DNA from: DAXETY01 sp051155755
Lineage (GTDB): Bacteria > Desulfobacterota > Desulfobacteria > Desulfobacterales > SG8-13
Direction: 5' to 3'
DNA: 10,356 bases
Assembly (NCBI GenBank): GCA_051155755.1
Contig: DAXETY010000066.1
Span: 1 to 10,356, forward strand
The notes under the pieces are model-generated. The model had not been told where the DNA came from and did not search any database. It saw only the letters and a list, made by a program, of their open reading frames with translations. The position numbers and the translations under genes were made by a program. Below, piece by piece: positions 1 through 6,434 of this stretch (position 1 is its first letter; each line of letters begins with the position of its first letter).

Positions 1-810
1 CCGGAGCTGTACCTCAAGCGCCTGGTGGTCGGTGGATTCGAACGCGTTTTCGAGATCAATCGCAACTTCCGCAATGAAGGGGTTTCCACCCAGCACAATC
101 CCGAGTTCACCATGTTGGAATTCTACCAGGCCTATGCCACCTACGAAGAGCTGATGACGTTGACCGAACAGCTGATCGCCGAAACCGCGCAAGCCGTGCT
201 GGGAACCACCACGATCGACTACCAGGGAAACCGGGTCGAACTCGGCGGCCGCTGGCAGCGTCTTTCCCTTTTCGATGCACTCACTCAGGTCGGTGGCATC
301 GACGGCAGGTTGCTCGCAGATCGGGAAGGTCTGCTTCGGTATGCACGGGAGCATCAGGTGACCGTTACCAAAACCGATCGCATCGGCAAAGTCATCACCA
401 AGTTGTTTGATGCGCTGGTGGAGCCGCAATTGATCCAACCGACATTTGTGACCGGATATCCGGTGGAGGTTTCGCCGTTGTCGCGGCGCAGTGACATCGA
501 CGGAGAACTGACGGAACGATTCGAGCTGTTTATCGCCGGACGGGAAATCGCCAACGGTTTTTCCGAGCTCAACGACCCCGTTGACCAGAGAAACCGTTTT
601 TTGCAGCAGGTCGCCCGCAGGGAATCCGGTGACGAAGAAGCCCACTTCATGGATGAAGACTACCTCGAAGCGCTTGAATACGGCATGCCGCCCACTGCCG
701 GTGAAGGCATCGGCATCGACCGTCTGGTGATGCTGTTGACCGACGCTCCGTCCATTCGAGAGGTGATTCTCTTTCCACATATGCGTCCACTGGAACGCAG
801 AAAGGACTAA
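1..810 (+). CDS. lysS: Lysyl-tRNA synthetase, class II (3' part; 5' end outside window)
   Basis: This enzyme charges tRNA-Lys with lysine in the cytoplasm, using ATP. The frame is open from base 1, so the gene enters from the left; the GTG at 25 is an internal valine, not a start. The visible 269 residues are the C-terminal half of the catalytic core (the E. coli enzyme has about 505 residues); the N-terminal OB-fold anticodon domain is missing because of the window edge. Class II motif 2 is seen as FEINRNFRNEG followed by HNPEFTMLEFYQAY (about residues 18-47). Motif 3 is seen near the C-terminus as GEGIGIDRLVMLLTDAPSIR, followed by EVILFPHMRP, the typical LysRS ending. The TAA stop lies 3 bp before the lolC/E start, so the two genes are probably co-transcribed. 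The combination of lysS with lolCD is common in Desulfobacterota (family knowledge). Confidence 0.97.
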   Translation, partial: PELYLKRLVVGGFERVFEINRNFRNEGVSTQHNPEFTMLEFYQAYATYEELMTLTEQLIAETAQAVLGTTTIDYQGNRVELGGRWQRLSLFDALTQVGGIDGRLLADREGLLRYAREHQVTVTKTDRIGKVITKLFDALVEPQLIQPTFVTGYPVEVSPLSRRSDIDGELTERFELFIAGREIANGFSELNDPVDQRNRFLQQVARRESGDEEAHFMDEDYLEALEYGMPPTAGEGIGIDRLVMLLTDAPSIREVILFPHMRPLERRKD

Positions 811-813
811 GAG

Positions 814-2052
814 ATGTCTTTCGAATACTTTGTCGGCGGCCGGTATCTGAGGGCGCGAAAGCATCAGGCCTTTATATCCCTGATTACAATTTTGTCCACC
901 GCCGGTGTGATGGTGGGTGTAATGGCGCTGATCGTCGTCATTGCCGTAATGGCCGGTTTCGAATCCGATCTCAAGTCCCGGATCCTCAGCGGACAGGCCA
1001 ACGTGGTGATTGTTCGACAGGGGGGGGATTTTGTCGACTACCGCCGGGTCATCGATGAAATCCAGCAGATCAAAGGCGTGGAAGCAGCCTCTCCGGTGAT
1101 CTACCACCAGGCCATGCTGCGCTCCTCCCGGGGGGTTTCCGGGGCCGTCCTGCGCGGGATCGACCCGGTCACTGCCGGCAACGTGATCCCGGCGCTCAAA
1201 GACATCAACCTGCCGCCCGCTGCGGCCAATTCGCCAAACGATGCGGGCCCGGGGGCTGCACCGGGGATCGTGCTCGGAAGGGAACTGGCACGCAATCTGG
1301 GCGTGTTCAAAGGAGATATGCTCTACCTGATTTCGCCCCAGGGCATGCTTTCTCCCATCGGGCATGTGCCGGCCATGAAGCAATTCCGGGTGACCGATTT
1401 TTTCGAATCGGGAATGTACGATTTTGACGGGACTTTCGCCTATATTCACCTGGAAGATGCCCAGCGGCTGCTGCGGATGAACGATGCGGTCAGCGGCGTC
1501 GAAATTCGAGTGAGCGATGTATACCACGCCGGAAAAATTGCCGAAACCATCGACGCCAAACTGGGCTATCCATACCGATCCTGGGACTGGATCCGTAAAA
1601 ACCGCAATCTTTTTACCGCCCTGAAGCTCGAAAAAACCGCCATGTTCATTATCCTGACGCTGATCATTCTGGTGGCGGCATTCAACATCGCCAGCACCCT
1701 GATCATGATGGTCATGGGGAAAACGCGCGATATCGCTATTTTAAAAGCCATGGGGGCGACCGACGCCAGCATTCGCAAAATTTTCGTCTTCAAAGGAATG
1801 GTGATCGGTGTTGTGGGAACCGTGCTCGGTGTCCTGGCCGGCTTCGGACTCTGTGCCATTCTAAGACGCTACAACATTGTGGAGCTCACCGGCGACATCT
1901 ACTATTTCACCACGTCGCTGCCCGTGCGGCTCGAAGCGCTGGATGTGATCATTATCGTGGCGGCCGCTCTGGCCATTTGTTTTCTGGCCACGATTTATCC
2001 GGCCCGGCAGGCATCCAGACTGGACCCGGTGGAGGCCATCCGCTATGGTTGA
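814..2052 (+). CDS. lolC: Lipoprotein-releasing ABC transporter permease, LolC/LolE family
   Basis: This is the inner-membrane subunit of the Lol transporter, which extracts outer-membrane lipoproteins from the inner membrane and hands them to LolA. The 412 residues match the usual LolC/E length. The layout is MacB/FtsX type: one N-terminal membrane helix (about 21-48), a large periplasmic domain (about 50-270), then three helices (about 275-301, 325-350, 376-396), with the typical ending YPARQASRLDPVEAIRYG. A stretch at about 174-186 (SPQGMLSPIGHVP) resembles the LolC hook that binds LolA, whereas SGMYDFD (199-205) and the DAQ...VSGVEIRVSDV stretch look more like LolE. With only one such gene next to lolD, it may act as a homodimer, as in LolF-type systems (inference). 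The start is supported by AAGGA at 802-806, 7 nt upstream and overlapping the end of lysS. An 8-G run spans 1020-1027 inside the frame. The LolC name is by family, not proven over LolE or LolF. Confidence 0.93.
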   Translation: MSFEYFVGGRYLRARKHQAFISLITILSTAGVMVGVMALIVVIAVMAGFESDLKSRILSGQANVVIVRQGGDFVDYRRVIDEIQQIKGVEAASPVIYHQAMLRSSRGVSGAVLRGIDPVTAGNVIPALKDINLPPAAANSPNDAGPGAAPGIVLGRELARNLGVFKGDMLYLISPQGMLSPIGHVPAMKQFRVTDFFESGMYDFDGTFAYIHLEDAQRLLRMNDAVSGVEIRVSDVYHAGKIAETIDAKLGYPYRSWDWIRKNRNLFTALKLEKTAMFIILTLIILVAAFNIASTLIMMVMGKTRDIAILKAMGATDASIRKIFVFKGMVIGVVGTVLGVLAGFGLCAILRRYNIVELTGDIYYFTTSLPVRLEALDVIIIVAAALAICFLATIYPARQASRLDPVEAIRYG

Positions 2053-2764
2053 TGCCTCTGATGCCGGCCGATCGGCTGCCGCGCCGCAGCCGTTCATTGC
2101 CATCCGAGACCTCCAAAAGGGCTACGAATCGAACGCCGGGCGAATCGAAATTCTCAAGGATGTGCAGTTCGATATTGCCGCCGGCGAAACGCTCGCCGTG
2201 GTGGGGGCCTCCGGCATCGGCAAATCGACGTTCCTGCACTTGCTGGGCACCCTGGATCGACCGGATGAGGGACGGATACTCTTTCAGGGCGATGATGTCT
2301 TCCGCTACGATGATCGCAGGCTGGCAAGGTTTCGCAATCAGACAATCGGTTTCGTGTTCCAGTTCCATCATCTCCTGGCGGAGTTTTCTGCACTGGAAAA
2401 CACCATGATGCCGGTCCTGATCCAGGGCCGGAGCAAGCCGGCTGCCCGCCGGGCAGCCGTCGATATTCTCGAGCGGGTGGGTTTGAGCGGACGGCTGGAT
2501 CACCGGGTGGGGAAGTTGTCGGGCGGCGAGCAACAGCGGGTGGCTCTGGCCCGGGCACTGGTGCTGCGCCCGTCCATTTTGCTGGCGGATGAGCCCACTG
2601 GAAATCTCGACAAGGAGACCAGTGAAAGGGTTCACGAACTGTTGATGAAACTCAACGCGGAAATGCGGATGACGTTGGTTGTGGTCACTCATAATCTGGA
2701 ATTGGCCTCTTTCATGTCCCGGCGGGTGACCATCTTCGAAGGTAAATTGGTGGAAATCGAGTGA
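2045..2764 (+). CDS. lolD: Lipoprotein-releasing ABC transporter ATPase LolD
   Basis: This is the cytoplasmic ATPase that powers the Lol lipoprotein-release transporter, working as a dimer beneath the LolC/E subunits. All ABC motifs are visible in the 239 residues: Walker A GASGIGKST (54-62, with Ile where Ser is usual), Q-loop Gln106, signature LSGGEQQR (158-165), Walker B ILLADEP (178-184, catalytic Glu183) and the switch His216 in VVTHN. The stretch FVFQFHHLLAEFSALEN (about 103-119) matches the LolD-specific motif between Walker A and the signature, which separates LolD from MacB- and FtsE-type relatives. The start codon lies inside the end of the permease gene (8-bp overlap), pointing to translational coupling and matched subunit amounts. 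A roughly 15-residue polar N-terminal tail precedes the ABC fold, so a slightly later start cannot be excluded. Confidence 0.96.
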   Translation: MVDASDAGRSAAAPQPFIAIRDLQKGYESNAGRIEILKDVQFDIAAGETLAVVGASGIGKSTFLHLLGTLDRPDEGRILFQGDDVFRYDDRRLARFRNQTIGFVFQFHHLLAEFSALENTMMPVLIQGRSKPAARRAAVDILERVGLSGRLDHRVGKLSGGEQQRVALARALVLRPSILLADEPTGNLDKETSERVHELLMKLNAEMRMTLVVVTHNLELASFMSRRVTIFEGKLVEIE

Positions 2765-2829
2765 AGCAGCCGGAGGCGGCCGTATTGCAGCATCGGAATA
2801 ACACGATCAGACGGTTCCGATTCGACGTT

Positions 2830-5514
2830 ATGAATCGACTTTTTCTGCGACGGTTCCTGCCGCTGGTTTTGGCGATTTTGACGGCTGCCGGCCCGGTCGT
2901 CGGACCGGTCTGCAGTGCCGAGAAGCCGCACCCGCGCGTGCTGCTGCTGCCGTTCGAAGTCAATGCACCTCCCACCATGGGCTACCTGCAGGAAGAGGTG
3001 CCGAAGGTTCTGGGACGTCGCTTGTCCCAGGAAGGTGCCGTCATCCTCGATCCACCGCCCGACCTGCAGCAGCCGCAACCCTGGAGCCCGGAGCGAATTC
3101 GCCGTGAGGGAATTGCCGCCGGGGCCGACTACGTGGTCTGGGGCAGTATTACCGCCATCGGACAGCGCTACAGTATCGACGCGCGAATTTTAGAGATTTT
3201 CGGAACGCGGCCGGTTGATCTGGTCGCTGTCGAAGGAACCGGGTTGGAAACGCTGCCATTGCAGGTCCAGCAACTGGCAGAGGAGCTGATGCTGACGATT
3301 TTTCGGCAGCAGAAAATTGTCGAAATCCGGATCTCCGGGAATCGACGCATCGAAGCCGATGCAATTCGCAACATGATCCAGTCCAGCCCCGGTGAAATTT
3401 ATTCGGTGAAAAGCCTGTCCGAAGATCTCGAGGCGGTATATTCCATGGGATACTTCGACGATGTCCGCATCGAGGCCGAAGATAACCCGGACGGCAAGGC
3501 CATCACCTTTATCGTCGAGGAAAAACCTACGATCCGCCGGATCCGGTTCGATGGCAACCGGGTTTTCGACGATGAAGAACTCCAGGAAAACATTACCCTG
3601 AAAACCGGTTCGATTCTGAACGTTTTCACCATCCGCAACAACCTGCAGCGGATCGAGACCCTGTATCGAGAAAAAAACTTTCACAATGTCAAGGTCGATT
3701 ACCAGATCGAGTCCCTCGAGAACAACCAGGCCGACCTTGCGTTCGTGATCGAAGAGGGCGAAAAACTTCGCATCTCCAAGATCACTTTTATCGGCAACAA
3801 GGCCTATTCCAGCGATGAACTCCTTGACGAGATGGCCACCTCGGAAAAGGGATTCTGGTCGTTTTTGACCGAGTCGGGCGACCTGAAAAATGAGGAGCTC
3901 GATCAGGACGTGGGCCGCCTGGAAAATTTCTACCACAACCACGGTTACATCCGCGCCAAGGTGGGCGAACCGCAGGTCGATTTTCTGCAGGATGCCATCG
4001 AGGTTACCATCAAGATCGACGAAGGTCCCCAGTTCAGGGTCGGCAGCGTCGATGTTCAGGGCGACCTGATCTTTCCGAGGGAAGAGCTGCTGCAGAAAAT
4101 CAAGCTCAACGAAGAAGAATTTTACAATCGGACCGTGCTGCGCAACGATCTGCTTCTGCTGACCGACCTTTACGGCGATGCCGGATATGCCTATGCCGAC
4201 GTGACCCCGCGCATCGACGAAGATGCCGACCGACTGATCGTTGACATCGTGTATCAAATCAACAAAGGCGAACAGGTTTTCTTCGAAGAAATCGTCATCA
4301 GCGGCAACACCAAAACCCGCGACAAGGTCATCCGCCGGCAATTAGAGGTGCACGAGCAGGGGCTTTACAGCGGCACCCGGCTGAAGCGCAGCATCCGCAA
4401 TCTCTACCGCCTCGACTATTTCCAGGACGTCAGGGTCAACACGGTCAAGGGCAGTGCCGACGACAAAATGGTGCTCAACATCGACGTGGAGGAAAAGTCC
4501 ACCGGTCAGTTCAGCTTCGGCGGCGGATACAGCAACACCGAAAGCGTGTTCCTGATGGCCTCGGTGACACAGCGCAATTTTCTGGGGCGCGGTCAGAATC
4601 TGACCCTGCGCGGTGAACTGGGCGGCAAGACCACCCGCCTGCTGCTGGGCTTCACCGAACCTTGGCTGTTCGACATCCCGCTGTCGGCCGGCTTTCGCAT
4701 CTACCGCTGGGAGCGCGAATTCGACGCCTACGATCGCAACAGCTGGGGCGGTGCGGTATCCTTCGGATACCCCGTGTTTCGCAATGCACGCGCCACGATC
4801 AGCTTCGGCTACGACAACGCCAACATCGAAGTCGACGATCCCGCCGGACTGCCCATCTCCATCGAAGAGCTCGTTGCGGAATTCGGCGACGACAACATCA
4901 TCACCCTCAGCGTCGAAGGCGGGCTGCGCTACGACAGTCGCGATCGAGTCTTCTCCGCTACGGAAGGATCCAATCATTTTGTGACGGTCGAATACGCCGG
5001 TTTCGGTGGCGACATCGGCTTTGTCAAAACGGTGGGGCAGCTGTCCTGGTACATTCCCCTGTGGTGGGATTTCGTTGGTTTTGTGCGGGGCAAGGGCGGT
5101 TACGTGACCGAATCCGGAGACGGGTTTCTGCCCGATTACGAGAAATTCTTTCTGGGCGGCATCGATTCGGTGCGCGGCTTCGATGAGGACGACATCAATC
5201 CGGTCGACGTCAACGGCAACAAAATCGGCGGTGACGAGTTTGCCTTCGCCAACGTGGAGCTGATCCGCCCCTTGATGCGCGACCTCGGTCTGGACGGATT
5301 CGTGTTTTTCGACATCGGGGCGGTCGTTGCCGACGATGCCGCCGATCCCGTTCAGCGTAGGCTCGACCCGGATACGTTTCGGGAAAGCGTGGGGCTTGGT
5401 ATCCGCTGGAACTCGCCCATGGGACCCATCGGCATTGCCTACGGTTACAAGCTCGACAAGCAGGATGATGAAGACTCGGGCAACTGGGAGTTTGCCTTAG
5501 GCGCGGCCTTTTAA
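2830..5514 (+). CDS. bamA: Outer membrane protein assembly factor BamA (Omp85) with extra N-terminal domain
   Basis: This is the outer-membrane core of the BAM complex, which folds and inserts beta-barrel proteins. From the ATG chosen here the protein has 894 residues, longer than E. coli BamA (810). In order, there is a signal peptide (about 1-30, MNRLFLRRFLPLVLAIL then CSA-EK); an extra alpha/beta domain (about 36-157) with RVLLLPFEV and GADYVVWGSI, resembling TolB-N/CsgG/FlgO-type domains; five POTRA domains (about 162-233, 234-310, 313-399, 402-481, 484-556), most opening with an I-x-G-N type strand; and a 16-strand-type barrel (about 559-894) with the conserved VRGF of loop L6 at 781-784 and a C-terminal Phe. 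A GTG at 2761 would overlap the lolD stop (GTGA) and has a GGTGGA ribosome-site-like sequence at 2749-2754, adding 23 residues. I prefer ATG 2830 because the signal peptide begins right there, although no clear ribosome site precedes it. Confidence 0.95.
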   Translation: MNRLFLRRFLPLVLAILTAAGPVVGPVCSAEKPHPRVLLLPFEVNAPPTMGYLQEEVPKVLGRRLSQEGAVILDPPPDLQQPQPWSPERIRREGIAAGADYVVWGSITAIGQRYSIDARILEIFGTRPVDLVAVEGTGLETLPLQVQQLAEELMLTIFRQQKIVEIRISGNRRIEADAIRNMIQSSPGEIYSVKSLSEDLEAVYSMGYFDDVRIEAEDNPDGKAITFIVEEKPTIRRIRFDGNRVFDDEELQENITLKTGSILNVFTIRNNLQRIETLYREKNFHNVKVDYQIESLENNQADLAFVIEEGEKLRISKITFIGNKAYSSDELLDEMATSEKGFWSFLTESGDLKNEELDQDVGRLENFYHNHGYIRAKVGEPQVDFLQDAIEVTIKIDEGPQFRVGSVDVQGDLIFPREELLQKIKLNEEEFYNRTVLRNDLLLLTDLYGDAGYAYADVTPRIDEDADRLIVDIVYQINKGEQVFFEEIVISGNTKTRDKVIRRQLEVHEQGLYSGTRLKRSIRNLYRLDYFQDVRVNTVKGSADDKMVLNIDVEEKSTGQFSFGGGYSNTESVFLMASVTQRNFLGRGQNLTLRGELGGKTTRLLLGFTEPWLFDIPLSAGFRIYRWEREFDAYDRNSWGGAVSFGYPVFRNARATISFGYDNANIEVDDPAGLPISIEELVAEFGDDNIITLSVEGGLRYDSRDRVFSATEGSNHFVTVEYAGFGGDIGFVKTVGQLSWYIPLWWDFVGFVRGKGGYVTESGDGFLPDYEKFFLGGIDSVRGFDEDDINPVDVNGNKIGGDEFAFANVELIRPLMRDLGLDGFVFFDIGAVVADDAADPVQRRLDPDTFRESVGLGIRWNSPMGPIGIAYGYKLDKQDDEDSGNWEFALGAAF

Positions 5515-5556
5515 CCAGCGTCCATCCAGAAATGGCCCTTTTCCGCTGAGCTTCGT

Positions 5557-5616
5557 TCTCCGCGGGTTTCTCTCGCCTGCGACGTACTCCGTGTACGCCT
5601 CGGCGGCCCGTGGATA
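5557..5616. repeat. Imperfect palindrome, possible dispersed intergenic repeat
   Basis: Three nested arm pairs can be matched by eye: an outer TCTCCGCGGG (5557-5566) with CCCGTGGATA (5607-5616), pairing at 9 of 10 positions if one G-T wobble is allowed; a middle CGCC (5574-5577) with GGCG (5602-5605); and an inner CGTAC (5583-5587) with GTACG (5593-5597) around a 5-nt loop. No T-run follows, so it is not a standard terminator. The GTAC-centred hairpin between GC-rich arms looks like a REP-type dispersed element, but copy number cannot be judged from one window. Confidence 0.5.
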
Positions 5617-5692
5617 GGCACCAACCAACGCTTTGGAGCAGTGTGTGAATCAGGCGATTTACCGGACAAAAATTTTTGCCACTGTTGCGTGG

Positions 5693-5805
5693 TTGCTTTT
5701 TGCAGAACGATCGACTAAGCTAACCAGTTTATAAATGCGGGATTCAAAGATAAATTTTTATTTTAAAATCCACTTAAAAACGATGTCATACAAATAAAAA
5801 CATCC
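5693..5805 (+). promoter_or_regulatory. Probable promoter region for the skp-lpxD-fabZ-lpxA genes (exact boxes unclear)
   Basis: The stretch is AT-rich in an otherwise GC-rich window and lies in the only long gap, upstream of skp. Candidate sigma70 pieces are TTGCTT (5693-5698) with TAAGCT (5716-5721) at 17-nt spacing, and good -10-like boxes TATAAA (5730-5735) and TAAAAT (5764-5769) that lack matching -35 boxes. None is convincing alone, so only the region is called. Confidence 0.3.
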
Positions 5806-5818
5806 GAAACCTGAATTA

Positions 5819-5838
5819 CCGGTATCTGCGGACACCGG
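5819..5838 (+). promoter_or_regulatory. Small hairpin in the skp leader
   Basis: CCGGTATC (5819-5826) and GACACCGG (5831-5838) form a hairpin with a TGCG loop and one A-C mismatch in 8 pairs. It ends 30 bases before the preferred skp start codon and would lie in the 5' leader if transcription begins in the AT-rich stretch. It could affect translation or mRNA stability, or be an operator-like inverted repeat; the sequence does not decide this. Confidence 0.35.
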
Positions 5839-5868
5839 AAAATGACTGTTGAACACGTTGGGGGGATC

Positions 5869-6414
5869 ATGCTTAGAAGATATTCGATTGGATTGACGGT
5901 TTGGATCATACTGATTTTCGCCGGAATCGGTTTTGCCGCCGACATCGCCAAGATCGGGGTCCTCGATGCCCAGCGGGTGCTGGAAACTTCCAGTGCCGGC
6001 CAGGAGGCCCGGTCTCAGATCAAGGGCAAATCCTCTATTATGGCCGAAGAGTTGAAAAGTCGCGGCTCTGAAGTCGAAGAGCTTCGCAAGCAGCTCGAAC
6101 GGGAAGCCATGGTGATGAGCCAGGAGAAACGCGAAGACAAACAGCGGGAATATCGCATCAAACTCAACGACTTCAAAGGTCTTGAGCAGAAATATCGCGG
6201 GGAACTGAAAGAGCTCGAGCAAAGCCTGATCGGCAAAATTCAAATCGACATCATCAAACTGGCCGAGGAGATCGGCAAGGAAGAGGGATATCTGATGATC
6301 GTAAACAAGCCCGCGGTGGTGTATTATCCGAACTCGATCGATATTACCGATACCCTGATCCAACGATACAACGCCCTCTACGCCAAAGGGCAGGCAGAGG
6401 CTTCCAAAAAATAG
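5869..6414 (+). CDS. skp: Periplasmic chaperone Skp/OmpH family
   Basis: Skp is a periplasmic, usually trimeric chaperone that holds unfolded outer-membrane proteins in solution until BamA inserts them. The 181 residues begin with a clear signal peptide (MLRRYSIGLTVWIILIFAGIGFAA, cleavage near 23-24). The mature protein opens with the family strand IAKIGVLDAQRVLE, continues with a long charged region rich in Lys, Glu and Arg (about 45-125) expected to form the helical tentacles, and ends with the typical core segment GYLMIVNKPAVVYYPNSIDITDTLIQRYN (about 140-168). An upstream in-frame ATG at 5842 would add nine residues before the signal peptide; I chose 5869 because the n-region MLRR starts there and a G-rich GGGGGGA (5860-5866) lies directly upstream, although its spacing is short. 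Its position just after bamA and before lpxD is the classic arrangement in many proteobacteria. Confidence 0.93.
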   Translation: MLRRYSIGLTVWIILIFAGIGFAADIAKIGVLDAQRVLETSSAGQEARSQIKGKSSIMAEELKSRGSEVEELRKQLEREAMVMSQEKREDKQREYRIKLNDFKGLEQKYRGELKELEQSLIGKIQIDIIKLAEEIGKEEGYLMIVNKPAVVYYPNSIDITDTLIQRYNALYAKGQAEASKK

Positions 6415-6423
6415 ACGCTTGGC

Positions 6424-6428
6424 GGAGG
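6424..6428 (+). promoter_or_regulatory. Ribosome binding site that decides the lpxD start
   Basis: A perfect GGAGG sits 6 nt before the TTG at 6435, an ideal distance. The next in-frame ATGs, at 6444 and 6450, are 15 and 21 nt away, too far for this site. The spacing therefore favours the rare TTG start. Confidence 0.65.
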
Positions 6429-6434
6429 CAAGAA

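Larger units (their letters stand above)
5515..5868. other. 354-bp non-coding gap between bamA and skp
   Basis: No convincing gene is seen. The left part (to about 5660) has base composition like the coding regions and contains a large imperfect palindrome. The part from about 5727 to 5805 is strikingly AT-rich (TTTATAAAT, ATTTTAAAAT, CAAATAAAAA), followed by a small hairpin at 5819-5838. This is the only place in the window where a new transcription start is easy to imagine. No strong intrinsic terminator with a U-run is visible after bamA. Confidence 0.8.

Noticed and set aside
1020..1027. Run of eight G inside the lolC/E gene as a possible phase-variation tract
   Set aside because: It encodes Gln-Gly-Gly-Asp in a frame that reads normally, the gene is expected to be essential, and a run of this length can occur by chance in a GC-rich gene.
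3190..4341. Long open frame (383 codons) on the minus strand inside bamA
   Set aside because: The plus-strand frame is unmistakable BamA; the minus-strand product shows no family motif and is an expected by-product of GC-biased third codon positions. The same holds for long minus-strand frames at 1952-2692, 6657-7586, 8019-8891 and 8833-9873.
5522..5541. Terminator after bamA (CCAT/ATGG stem followed by CCCTTTT)
   Set aside because: The stem is only 4 bp with a 6-nt loop and the T-run is short; it is too weak to call.
5691..5705. Possible sigma54 promoter (TGG...TTTTTGCA)
   Set aside because: The GG and GC pairs are separated by 9 nt instead of the required 10, and the CAC after TGG is missing.
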